From Paramecium pentaurelia (taxonomy: Eukaryota > Ciliophora > Oligohymenophorea > Peniculida > Parameciidae): a stretch of 64,000 nucleotides of DNA. Location: the NCBI GenBank assembly GCA_905183005.1, contig CAJJDO010000033.1, forward strand, positions 191,820 through 255,819, in the 5' to 3' direction. The position numbers and the translations under genes were made by a program. This document shows positions 23,867-34,765 of the stretch, piece by piece (positions within the stretch are counted from its first letter, which is position 1; each line of letters begins with the position of its first letter). Under the pieces are notes generated by a model. The model was given only the letters and a program-made list of their open reading frames with translations, was not told where the DNA came from and made no database searches.

Positions 23867-24842
23867 ATGAATTAGAGTTTGACAGTAATGGAAAAGGTTG
23901 AGCAAGATAAGATGGAAAATCCTTAAGCTTGGATTCAAAATAACATAATAAATTCACTTTCTGGAAAACAATGGAGATAAAATTACTTACAAAAATTGGG
24001 AATAAAATAAGTTTAAGAGAAGGAGAATTCATCTAAAGAATTTCAATTAAATTATGTAATTAGAACTAATGATGATGTTCGTAATAATTACATTTAGAAA
24101 CTTATGAGTAATAAATTGATGTAATAATAAAAGAAACATTAAACTTGTAATACTTTTTTATGATTTAGTGACAATATTTGATTGGGATGATACATTATTA
24201 TGTACAACATTTTTGGGAGGATATGGATTCGTTGATTTACCAATAGATGTTTTAGAATAGTTGACTGCATTGAATGAAAGTGCTGTAATTTGAATAAATA
24301 TATCAAGAGTAGATTGTTAGAAAAAGCTTCTTAAGTAGGGGATGTATTTATAATTACAAATGCTGCTTAGGGTTGGGTTGAATACAGCAGCAAATTGTAG
24401 ATATTTAAATTTAAGTAGATATATGAATAAGGTGTTTTAAGTCATCTTTGATAAAAAAATTGTTGTTATCTCTGCTAGACATGGTTATGAAGAAATGTTC
24501 CCAGGTGATTGTGGTAAATGGAAGATAGAAGCCTTTAAAGATATAAGATCTAAGTATGAAAATGATGTATTCACCAATCTAATTTGTTTGGGGGATTCAA
24601 ATATTGAAATTGATGCTGCCCATGTATTAGCCAAGTTAAAATCTATAATATCTTAGGGAATTCACTGTTGCATTAATAAAAACTATCAAATTTAGAGAGT
24701 GTCCAAAACCTGAAGAATTGGTTAGGTAATTAGATTTAGTATCAGATAAATTTGAGTAAATTTATACTACTTTCAAGAGTTTAACTATACGGTTAGAGAA
24801 GTAAATATCTGTATAATTTGTAGGAAGACTTCTGGTAGTTGA
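23867..24842 (+). CDS. HAD-superfamily hydrolase
   Basis: 287 aa from six exons (introns 24147-24168, 24285-24307, 24397-24418, 24635-24656, 24801-24823). HAD motifs are visible after splicing: FDWDDTLL (motif I, D-x-D-x-T), FIITNAAQGW (motif II Thr), a basic residue in the GKWKIEAF region (motif III), and CLGDSNIEIDAA (motif IV, G-D-S-x3-D). The N-terminal 95 residues are Gln/Lys-rich and not recognised. The HAD family transfers phosphate through the first Asp; the substrate cannot be told. Five introns in under 1 kb is dense even for this window. Confidence 0.85.
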
Positions 24843-24905
24843 TTTATTTTATTAAACATAAATATTTGATATTTAACTTATATCTTATGATTTTTAAATA
24901 TATTG

Positions 24906-24932
24906 TATCTATATATATTATATATATAGATA
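24906..24932. repeat. Near-perfect 27-nt palindrome
   Basis: Two 13-nt arms (24906-24918 and 24920-24932) around a single T. It lies in the 127-bp gap between the convergent HAD and bZIP stop codons. It may fold in both 3' UTRs. The sequence is alternating T/A, so slippage or chance is possible. Confidence 0.5.
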
Positions 24933-24969
24933 TTCAAATTTGTTACTTAATGGTGACAATGTTATTTAA

Positions 24970-25587
24970 TCAACATTCAAATGAACTTGAATGTTATACA
25001 GGATCTGTATCTTAAATAACCTTTGTCAATGGTTCAATGAATTCTGGTGATAAAATTGAAACAGTTGGATGTTTAAACACCTCTGTCAATAATTATCTTA
25101 GAGTCTCATTTTCATTTTCAATACCTTTAACCTAATTGTAACAATTAATTAATACTTTCTTTTGTAATTATTCATAGGCATCCTATAATGGTCCTATCTT
25201 TTCTAGAGCTTCTCTTTTCTTCTTTTAAGATTCTTTAGCTGAATTCCTATTTCTTCTAACACATTGACATTTTTTGCAATTACATTCTTCTTCTCCATTA
25301 TATACACATTTATTTTTCAATTTCTCTATCATTTTCAAATAATAATTGCAACTATTCTTGACTTAAGTATTCTCATTATATCTATCCTATTGTATCATAT
25401 CAATCATATGACTCTCTATTTACAATAACATTGGTAGTAAGTATAGGATAGAACAATTCATTTATTTGTGTATTCTTTATGTTCTTATGTTGAATTCATT
25501 TATATCAATCTCATCATTCTGTTCTTCAAAATATACACTAGTAGCTTTTTTTAGAAAGTCTTATGTAGTTGCTTTGAAACTTCCCAT
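24970..25587 (-). CDS. bZIP-like transcription factor with Cys cluster
   Basis: 205 aa, single exon. A basic region RRNRNSAKESQKKKREALE matches the bZIP pattern (N-x2-A-x2-S-x-K/R). It is followed by a leucine-heptad-like helix (IGPLQDAYEQLQKKVL, then GIENENETLRQLLTEV). Directly before the basic region is a cysteine cluster with five Cys in about 15 residues (ending CNCKKCQC), unusual for bZIP proteins. The N-terminal 100 residues are helical. It would dimerise and bind DNA in the macronucleus (family knowledge). The alternative is a charged coiled coil without DNA binding. The Met chosen is the only one in frame near the 5' end. Confidence 0.72.
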
Positions 25588-25800
25588 AATTAAGAGATAC
25601 TATTATATAATATATTGAATACTTCTTAAAATATTGAATCATTGTGCATTTAAGCAGTTTATTTAACTGTATTTTCTACAACATCAAAAATCAAATTGGA
25701 TTTTTTAAAGAAATTGTTCATATTAACTGTGTATTGATTAAATTAAACCAAGAATTAATCCTTGTTCAATTTTTATTATTATTGGCTAAGCATTTTAAAT

Positions 25801-26713
25801 ATGAAGGTTCCCCAAATATCTTCAGGGATTTTCTTAATCATAGAATTAAGTTAAGTAAAACTCAATTATTAACTCACTTATTAGTTTGATGTTATCTAAT
25901 ATTAATATAGAGTATTAAAGAAAATATCACAAAAGTCATCTCTAAATATTAAGAATTTGGAAAGGTATTATGTACCTAAATTGATAGAAATAATTAGATT
26001 TACCTTTATCATATTATACAAGTTAAGATCTCAACATTAGAGAAAGTGTTTAAAATAAAGAACTACTCATAGTAATTCTGATTGGTTGTGTAATGTATTG
26101 AGCCTTAAGTAAAGAGATTTGTTCTGTTTCTCCTTATATTTAATCCAATCCATGAATGATCAAATTGCCCAATACATTTAGAAAATAGGGTAAATGGTAT
26201 TCAATACAGTTTTGAATGGTTACAACTTATTTTCTCAGAACTTATTATTAAAAGTATTAGGTAACTCTATTTTGAATATCAATTAGAGACTAAGCTTTTC
26301 TGAAATATAAATATAAATTATTACTTTTCCATAAGATTGTTAGGAGAGCATGATATTAATGAAAGGAGTTGTTGCTATTTAAGAATCTAATTATAATATA
26401 TAAGATGATACCTCTTGACTTTATTTCGAGACTTGTTCTTCTTACTTCACCTTCTCTTATTCCTAATGTTTAATTATAGCTTAGAGGTAAAGCTATTGTA
26501 AAGAATTCATAGCTATTAAATTTATTTTTGAATCTTGATTTGAGCAATTGCTTTAATTTATCAAATCATACGTAATATTTTTCATATAAAGTTATTTACA
26601 TTCTAACAAAAAATTGGAGTTAATTAATTAAAAATACACCGTCGTCTTTAATTATTATGATTATGCTAATATAGAAATAATTATTAACTATTTAATAGAT
26701 ACTCTAATAATGA
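25801..26713 (+). CDS. Unrecognised gene, model incomplete at both ends
   Basis: From ATG 25801 a frame with normal ciliate Gln codons runs to about 26370 (KVPQISSGIFLIIELSQ ... YYVPKLIEIIRFTFIILY ... YLIQSMNDQIAQYIQ). A 34-nt intron at 26371-26404 would join it to a second open frame (IPLDFISRLVLLTSPSLIPN) ending with TGA at 26711-26713; total 292 aa. Without that intron the first frame stops at TGA 26418-26420. Coding-like sequence also extends upstream (from about 25644) through a possible 22-nt intron at 25735-25756, but I found no ATG there. Mostly hydrophobic and helical; family not recognised. Confidence 0.45.
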
Positions 26714-27880
26714 TTTATACAATTATATATATAAGAAATATCTTTATCAAATATCATAATCATAATCAAATTATTTAGTTGTTTAATTACAACAAGAATA
26801 TGTTCCATCACGTATAAAATGTCCACGAAAATATTTCTTTTACTTTACTTTCTTTTTTGTTTCTATAAATTCTTTAGGTACTTTCTAACTCTTTAATTTA
26901 TGTTCCTCCTTCAATTCTACTAGATTCATTACATAGGTTTCTTATTCATTAGATTATTATTCTTTAACTTTTTGAGGTTTTAATAATACACTAAATAGAT
27001 TCTACTCTAAATCATTTGATTCATTAAACAATTTAAATTTAACAGTATAATCATGCTCTTAAAATAATAATTTATATAAGGAGGATTCTTAATTTAATTT
27101 AATTGTTCTAGCCAACATAGGATGTTAAGTAAGTTATTCATCTTTACAAATCTTAGTCACATTTATTTTTCTAAGTTCTTCAAAATAATGTGCATAACAA
27201 TGAATCTTTTTATACATTCTTCTTGTAATCATTTAACTAAATAAACCATAAACTTCTGCTCTACTTTTTACATTAAAATTCAAAGCATATAAGTATAATA
27301 ATTACTAGAATACACTAGCACATTTATAAAAATCCATTATTAAAAAATCATCTTAGTAGTCTTTTAAATCACAATCCAAAATCTTTAACATATAAAAGGC
27401 AGATCTTGGTGGAATATATTAACATTTTGAATAAAATTCAGTTTAAGCCCAAGATTTATTTCTTGATGGTAAAAATACATCTCTCATATATTTCAAACCT
27501 TATCTTAACCATCCTTTAATATATGATGTATATCTTGAAATATATATATGAATCCCTGTTCTTTATTCAAATTATTTACTACCTGCCCTTGAATTTCCTC
27601 TACTCTATATTGCAGATTCAAATAATTCCACTAATTAATCTTTTGTAAATTATTCATCATATTAAGTAAATGATATATAAAGTCTCTTTAATTCATATGC
27701 TTTTCTCACTCTTACTCCCACTTAACTTTCATAAATTCTAGCCACTTAACTCCAACATGTACAATTGATACCTCCATGTAAATTCACAATTTCTATTAGT
27801 TGTTTATCTGATGGCTTTAATTTACCTTATATTTTTAAACCTACTTAAGGTCTCATACTTATTAATATTATACATTTTAT
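26713..27880. repeat. Copy 1 of 1168-bp direct repeat ending at N (assembly join)
   Basis: Positions 26713-27880 match 27882-29049 at a constant offset of 1169 and stop exactly at the N. Same pattern as the other two joins, so an unmerged contig overlap is the best explanation. Confidence 0.9.
26747..27856 (-). CDS. ARID-like protein, copy 1 (assembly duplicate)
   Basis: 369 aa, single exon, sequence as at 27916-29025. See that entry for domains. Both copies are intact because the overlap happens to span the whole gene. Only one locus is expected in the genome. Confidence 0.8.
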
Positions 27881-27881
27881 N
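27881..27881. other. Single-N join
   Basis: One N between two copies of a 1168-bp repeat; scaffold join. Confidence 0.9.
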
Positions 27882-29049
27882 ATTTATACAATTATATATA
27901 TAAGAAATATCTTTATCAAATATCATAATCATAATCAAATTATTTAGTTGTTTAATTACAACAAGAATATGTTCCATCACGTATAAAATGTCCACGAAAA
28001 TATTTCTTTTACTTTACTTTCTTTTTTGTTTCTATAAATTCTTTAGGTACTTTCTAACTCTTTAATTTATGTTCCTCCTTCAATTCTACTAGATTCATTA
28101 CATAGGTTTCTTATTCATTAGATTATTATTCTTTAACTTTTTGAGGTTTTAATAATACACTAAATAGATTCTACTCTAAATCATTTGATTCATTAAACAA
28201 TTTAAATTTAACAGTATAATCATGCTCTTAAAATAATAATTTATATAAGGAGGATTCTTAATTTAATTTAATTGTTCTAGCCAACATAGGATGTTAAGTA
28301 AGTTATTCATCTTTACAAATCTTAGTCACATTTATTTTTCTAAGTTCTTCAAAATAATGTGCATAACAATGAATCTTTTTATACATTCTTCTTGTAATCA
28401 TTTAACTAAATAAACCATAAACTTCTGCTCTACTTTTTACATTAAAATTCAAAGCATATAAGTATAATAATTACTAGAATACACTAGCACATTTATAAAA
28501 ATCCATTATTAAAAAATCATCTTAGTAGTCTTTTAAATCACAATCCAAAATCTTTAACATATAAAAGGCAGATCTTGGTGGAATATATTAACATTTTGAA
28601 TAAAATTCAGTTTAAGCCCAAGATTTATTTCTTGATGGTAAAAATACATCTCTCATATATTTCAAACCTTATCTTAACCATCCTTTAATATATGATGTAT
28701 ATCTTGAAATATATATATGAATCCCTGTTCTTTATTCAAATTATTTACTACCTGCCCTTGAATTTCCTCTACTCTATATTGCAGATTCAAATAATTCCAC
28801 TAATTAATCTTTTGTAAATTATTCATCATATTAAGTAAATGATATATAAAGTCTCTTTAATTCATATGCTTTTCTCACTCTTACTCCCACTTAACTTTCA
28901 TAAATTCTAGCCACTTAACTCCAACATGTACAATTGATACCTCCATGTAAATTCACAATTTCTATTAGTTGTTTATCTGATGGCTTTAATTTACCTTATA
29001 TTTTTAAACCTACTTAAGGTCTCATACTTATTAATATTATACATTTTAT
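27882..29049. repeat. Copy 2 of 1168-bp direct repeat starting after N
   Basis: Second copy of the contig overlap; its right flank continues into the intergenic region at 29050. Confidence 0.9.
27916..29025 (-). CDS. ARID-like DNA-binding protein, copy 2
   Basis: 369 aa, single exon, start ATG at 29025. Residues about 15-65 follow the ARID/BRIGHT spacing: LIEIVNLHGG, then CWSQVARIYE, then AYELKRLYISF. In ARID proteins this region binds AT-rich DNA, often within chromatin-remodelling complexes. The remaining 300 residues have several aromatic, helical stretches (for example SAFYMLKILDCDLKDYQDD) and a basic C-terminal tail with CC near the end; no second domain is recognised. A Myb/SANT-like fold is the main alternative for the N-terminus. 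There is an identical assembly copy at 26747-27856. Confidence 0.65.
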
Positions 29050-29456
29050 AATATTAAAAATGTTTATATTTTAATAAACTAAAAAAAAGTCGTTTTGGTA
29101 TAAGAAATCTATTTATTTCTAAATTACTAAATTAAAAATTATTAATAATTATAGACATATTCTAAATTACTCATCTATTTTATAGAATTTAATATAAACA
29201 ATATAATCTAATTACTTTTAATTAATCAAAAATATAGAATTAATTTTATCTAATATACTTCTTTTCTCTATGTTTTATCATATTATTTCAGACATTTATA
29301 AGTATTTATATTATATAAATTTATTTGATTATTCAAAAAGTTTAGTTAATTTAAATAATATAATAATAATCTAGTTTAGAGTCTAAAAAAGTGTTTGATT
29401 TTAAATAAAAAGAAATGTTTTAATAAATTGATTATTATTTACTGATAAATTCAATT
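29050..29456. other. Intergenic, no feature seen
   Basis: About 400 bp of AT-rich DNA between two minus-strand genes. Likely holds the ARID-like gene promoter and the 3' end of the neighbour. No motif recognised. Confidence 0.5.
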
Positions 29457-30308
29457 TCATAGAAGCATTTTTTAATCTTCTTCAACATCTTCATCATTTA
29501 GATGATTTGATTAGGCTGATTGATCTTCTAGAATGACTGGATTATATTAGTTATATGTCATTAAAAACGAATCCACTATTTAAATTGCCTTTTGTAAATT
29601 TCATATTACTTAAGCTGTTTCTGTGTGAAATACTATAAAAGTGGCTCTATATTTTTAGTCTTAATTTCTCCATGTAAACAATTAATCGAATAAGGCATCT
29701 GAATTCTCTCTCATAGTTACTTTATATTAATGATCATCCATCCACATTTATGGCATAACAACATATTAAATATTTTTTTATGCAAGGATAGAAAATCTAA
29801 AAATATTGAAAATTAATATATTACAATTCTTAATATATTTTAATCATATTCTCTTGAGTAATCTATTTTAGAATAATAATTGTTACATCTGTGTCTATTT
29901 TTAGATGAGCTATATAATTTGTGTGTCTGAAAAGTCTCTTTCTAAGCTTTTATACCTTCCATACTCCAAGTTCTAAATCAAGGTTTTCTTCGCCTCTTTC
30001 ACTCATTTCACTTAAATCATCACAATTTGATTCTTTTTCTTTTTCTTCTTATAATCTAACAATTACAATTAATATTACACTAATTTAATCATCTCATTTA
30101 ATTTTGAATGTTATGGATCGATATCAATATTTACTAACATCATATAATTATATGAATTACTTATGCATTCTGTTTATGCTAAAATTAAAGGTCCACTTTA
30201 TAATGCCTCAATTACTAATTCTTTATAAGTTCTCTTTTCTTTAGGTATTACAGGTCTTTTTTCAAAACATGAATCTAGATTCCTTATAAATAAATTATTA
30301 CTTCCCAT
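29457..30308 (-). CDS. Unrecognised 259-aa protein
   Basis: Four exons (introns 29589-29609, 29797-29824, 30056-30078); spliced length is an exact multiple of three. The first third is mixed (NLFIRNLDSCFEKRPVIPKEKRTYKELVIEAL). The middle is highly acidic and basic (EEKEKES ... SERGEENLDLELG, then VQKLRKRLFRHTNYIAHL). The C-terminus ends in an acidic Asp/Glu tail. No signal peptide or membrane helix. It is soluble and charged; no family is recognised. The coding status is well supported by three introns that each remove a TGA or shift the frame back. Confidence 0.75.
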
Positions 30309-30883
30309 AATATTAAGATATTTGATATAAATAAATTAAATTAAAGAATGTTTAACAAATCAATTAATCATATCATCATTAGTTAATTTATCTAAAGAAT
30401 AAATAAGTAATATTATATTTATATTATAATCCATATACTTTATTTAAAATATTTAACCTATAATTAATGAAATTCATAAAAAGATAATATAGTGAATCTT
30501 AATTATACAAATATATATTATTAATCAAGTGAAATTAAGTAATGAAAACATTAAACTTTAAATCATTTCAATACTCTTATTTATAATACATAAATGTTAT
30601 TGATTGTAAAATCTTTTGATTCTAACTCTTTATTTTATTCTTTTAGAACTCTCAATTTAATCATTAGTTATTTCTCAATATAGTTTATTATTTATCATTT
30701 TAGATTGCCAATTATATAGTTTATATTATAAAATATGTAAAATTAGTAATCCGAATACCAACATAGTACTAATAGGAATAAGTCTCAATCTAATAAGGAT
30801 TTCAATATATTATTCGTAATTTATATAATAAAATCAAGTTAACTCAATAAATATTGGAAAAATAACGATCAGGTTAAATATCA
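30309..30883. other. Divergent intergenic region
   Basis: 575 bp between divergent starts, AT-rich, presumably two promoters. I see no gene or repeat in it. Confidence 0.5.
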
Positions 30884-32136
30884 ATGGATGATAATTAGTT
30901 ATTCTCGCATTTTTATTAAAAACATCCATTTATTACTAGTCTCAACTAATGTGCAGAAACAAATTTATTAACAGAATACATTCCATATATTAAATATGTT
31001 GAAATAGATTAAAATACTATTGTAATTTAGAATGGAGAATATGGTGATCTATTTTATGGTTTAATATAAGGTAAAATCAATATCAATGAATTATGTTTTG
31101 GAATTGAAGCTTTAACTTAAATTCCTTACGTTTAAGATGTCAAAACAGTTGAGAAATCTAAATTTCTAATAATAAGTAGATCTAACTTTTAAGAAGCTTT
31201 ATATAAGGCAAAATTCAAGGAGAGAAATAATCTTATAGAATTTATGAAGGAATCCTAAATTTTTTATAGGATGTCTAAAAGAACAATAGCATCATTTATA
31301 AATTTTTTTACCTTGGTTTATTTCCGAAAGAATTAGATAATTTATAGAGAAGGTGAATAGGCAGATTATGTTTATATGATAAGAGTAATTGATAGTAATA
31401 TTATTTTTAGGAGGGAGAATTCGAATTGAGTAAATAGTTTGATATTTAGAATAAACATAAATCATTACCAATTACAACAATAGGAAAACCAGAATTATTT
31501 GGAGATTTGGATTGTTTGATGAATACTAGTAGATAATATACTGCAAAATGTAAAGAACAAGCATATTGTTATAAGATTTCAAATTTAGTAAGAATATGAA
31601 TAATTTAGAACTTTTATGCAATTATTTAAAAGAATCCTCATTGTGGGATAGAAAATTACATAAATAGTGTTATGAGAACATAAACATTGAGTAGATAAGA
31701 GAGATTATAAACAGCATCAGCAGTATTATCAGGAAATAGGAATTTAATATTTGGAGTGGAAGAGATATAGAAATAAAATAAATAATAAGAGAAAAAGTTT
31801 TATCATAATTCATCACCTGCCAAAATAACTTAACGATTCACTCCTATTTATAGTAATTCAAATAGAAAAAAAATAAGAGTACGTTGTGCTACTTTGTATA
31901 ATGAAGGTACAGTTGTTAGATGTTAACATAAACAGTAAGGATAAAGTGATCGTTAAGAGTAACTTATAAAGTTAAAGGGTTAATTATTTGATGAAATAGA
32001 GATACCAGATAGGATAAAAAGAAAATATTAGTAATAATTAAAAGATCTCAAAGATTAGACTCTTAGAAGATAATTATTAATTATAAGAACTTAAAATAAT
32101 TAATCAAGGATAATAGCTTAAAGCATGATTTCATGA
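30884..32136 (+). CDS. Cyclic nucleotide-binding-like domain protein
   Basis: 401 aa, introns 31385-31410 and 31588-31608. Two cNMP-binding-like segments are visible. The first is around residues 40-75 (VEIDQNTIVIQNGEYGDLFYGLIQGKI). The second, near residues 150-220, has YFRKNQIIYREGEQADYVYMI, EGEFELSK, and the phosphate-loop-like stretch GKPELFGDLDC followed by SRQYTAKCKEQAYCYKI. The second lacks the canonical G-E-x-A-L...R-x-A/T arginine pattern in full, so ligand binding is uncertain. The C-terminal 170 residues are basic and low complexity. In ciliates such proteins include PKA-regulatory-like and ciliary CNBD proteins. Its stop codon overlaps that of the convergent gene. Confidence 0.8.
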
Positions 32137-32568
32137 ATGATATTTAGTAATCATATATAGTTCTTCAATTTTATTAATATAATGATTATGTTTATTTGAG
32201 ATATCTTGTATTTTTTTATTATATTTGCTGATATTTTCAAGTGAAGTATCTCCATAAAGTCTATTATAAGTAATAATATATTACATTTTTTATGTTTATA
32301 CTTGCGATTTAGATAATTTGAAAAAGTTGTCTGTTTTATCCTAAGCCTTCTAATTTATTTAAGGTAATTTTATATAATAAGTATCCTTATCTGGAGATTA
32401 GAGTTTTGTTTTCTTATTAGTTTTTGTAGATTACAATGCTCTATTGTTCAATCTCTATATTGATGATAATAATGATACTAGAAGTTCTGAAGATTTGGAT
32501 ATTTCAGGTAATTAAACTAAACCTTTGTTCTAATGAATAGAGATTTTCCTTTCAGAAAGACAAATCAT
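32131..32568 (-). CDS. Small coiled-coil protein, function unknown
   Basis: Open from ATG 32568 to TGA 32131 (145 aa). A GT..AG stretch at 32261-32284 (24 nt, in frame and stopless) may be an intron; if spliced the protein is 137 aa. Ser/Lys-rich N-terminus; the C-terminal half is helical (LENISKYNKKIQDISNKHN, then YINKIEELY). No family recognised. Its last six nucleotides overlap the last six of the convergent CNBD-like gene (TCATGA reads as Ser-stop on both strands). Confidence 0.6.
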
Positions 32569-32681
32569 TAATAATTTATTAAAATTAATGAAAAGCCATC
32601 TTATTTGTTAAATGGCTGAGACTTTTTAATTTAATTTAATTTATAATTTAATTAATTTTAATTTTATTAATAATATGATAT

Positions 32682-34020
32682 TCAAGAACAACTTGAACCT
32701 GACCATGTTCTCCCTTACAATCTACATTAAACTTTATTTTTGTCGGCAGCAACTCCTAATCCTGCTGATATAAAATAATTAACTCCTGTATTAGCTGGTG
32801 TTGCTGTTATAGTAGTTGAAACACAGTATTTACCACCTAAATTACAAGTAAAGGTGACACCAGCTTCTTAAGTAATACCACTTTCTAAAGCATTATTAAT
32901 AGGAAATTTATATAATTTTAGATTGGCAGCAACAACAGTTAATGAAGTATCAGTCCATGACCATGTTATTGTTAATGGTTTAAATCCAGTATCGAAAGTA
33001 TTTTCAGCAGCATTATAAACTGGTGAACTTCCAATTATAGGTCTTAAACAGATGACATCAGAATAAGCATTTTTAATTCCAAACATTTCAGGAGGAAATG
33101 AATAGACCATTAAATAACCATTTGAACTATAAGCATAGCTTGACCAATCAATTTTAGTACTATGTTATTGACCATTAATTATGATTGAATTTCTTGAATA
33201 AGGTATGATGGCAAAGTTAATAAAATAGTAATTTGTTTAATAATAATTAGGTTAGAATTTGGTCATTCTAAATAATGCAATAAGGGCAACTGACCATATT
33301 TATTATAATATGTTATCTCTCATAGTATTTTAAGAAGTGGTTTATAAAACAATGAAATCCTAAGATTGATTTATTCATATACTCTTAATAATTATAATGA
33401 TTAGTAAACAGTTCTTTCTAAATAAAATGGATGTGAATCTGGTTAATCTTGTAATGCAGTTGCCAAAGTCTTATATTAATTTAAAATGGCTCCTAATTAT
33501 GATTAAAAATTGGCAACTGTAGGCAAAGTTGTAAATGATGGCATGATCTTCCATGGATTTACAGTATATAATTAAAATATATTTGCTGAAGTTTATGAAG
33601 TTAAAGATGTCAATGTAGTTGTTCCATCACTAGCCTTATCAACATAGCCATCTGTAGTTTTAACAAATCTCACAAAAGCATAATTTAGTTTCCCTTCTGT
33701 TTTTTCACAACAAACATTATCATATTATAAACTGAAAGTTTCCAATGAATCACATAGAGTAGATGCACCTCCAGTTATTAATCCAGAACCTGCTCTACAT
33801 GCAGCTACCTCATCAATCATATAACATGGAAGTGTTTGACAAGTTCTATAATGAGGAATTATGTTATAAATTACGATTCCCAATAACAATATCCAATTCC
33901 AGATATTGCACTTGCAGTACAACTTCCACTTGACAATCCTGTACAAGGTGTTTCACCAACATAAGTTTAAGCAGCAGATGATGTAATCAAATTTACTATT
34001 AATAAAATAGATAATATCAT
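32682..34020 (-). CDS. Secreted Cys-containing protein, paralogue A
   Basis: 428 aa, introns 33360-33382 and 33846-33874. Begins with a signal peptide (MILSILLIVNLITSSAAQ). The N-terminal 100 residues hold about ten Cys (CTGLSSGSC, CYWES, CQTLPC, NVCCEK), like ciliate surface or secreted proteins. The C-terminal half has WSSYAYSSNGYLMVYSFPPEMFGI, then IGSSPVY, ending with CRLQGRTWSGSSCS. The motif W-S-x-Y-A...NGY-x-x-V recurs in the adjacent protein at 34150-34765, so the two are related. No membrane anchor or GPI-type tail is obvious. Function unknown; cell-surface or secretory role inferred. Confidence 0.78.
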
Positions 34021-34149
34021 AAATATATTATCATATTATGTCTAATATTAATTATATATTTAATCTTAATCAACATTTTTCTAATCTATAATATGGTTAA
34101 TTAGATGATGTAATGGCTGTGCAATCTTTAATATGATGATGATGAAATA

Positions 34150-34765
34150 TCATTAATTAATCTATTGATGCAGCTGGAACAGAAAAACAGGACATGAAGT
34201 TGTTAAAATTACATCATATGTAGAGGTTACAGAAACTGCTGTATTTACAGCTGGTGAATAAGTAGCTGAAAATAGTTTATTAAATGTTTAAAAATAGACA
34301 GCTGCATAAGTTGCTGTATTGACCCATTTGTATTTAATTTATACAAGAACATCTGTTGTACTTTGAATTGTACCATCATTTTTGACTATTTTAATCCAAA
34401 TTAAATCAGATAATTGTTTGATACTTATTATTCCAAATTATTCTGGAGCTAATGTCATTACATATATATATCCATTGTTAGCATAAGTTGACCAAGTTAA
34501 TTCAATTTCATAAGTTTTCGTTAGACATACATTATCATATTTATAGTCTATGTTCAAAGCTGTACAACCAGATATTTAATTTAATAAGCAAGTTTAAACT
34601 TCATTAACTCTATAACAATCTGTAATAGTAATTGTTGAACTATAACTACTAACTTTGCAATTTCCTGACATCATAAAAAGAGTTGCATTAGAAAATGAAC
34701 TACAAGTAGGTAACTGCTTTTATTATTTCTACTAAGTATAAACTGAATATAATGGATTGCATCAT
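34150..34765 (-). CDS. Secreted Cys-containing protein, paralogue B
   Basis: 198 aa assuming a 19-nt intron at 34714-34732, which joins the hydrophobic start (MMQSIIFSLYLL) to the Cys-containing body (LPTCSSFSNATLF, SGNCKV). The core KYDNVCLTKTYEIELTWS, followed by YANNGYIYVMTLAPEQFGI, aligns by eye with the DNVCCEK and WSSYAYSSNGYLMV parts of the protein next door. This copy is half the length of its neighbour. Tandem duplication followed by divergence is likely. The very short intron makes the N-terminus less certain than the body. Confidence 0.65.

Noticed and set aside
10500..27000. Functional clustering of mitochondrial genes (TyrRS, RAP-like protein)
   Set aside because: They are separated by unrelated genes on both strands; no sign of coordinated arrangement.
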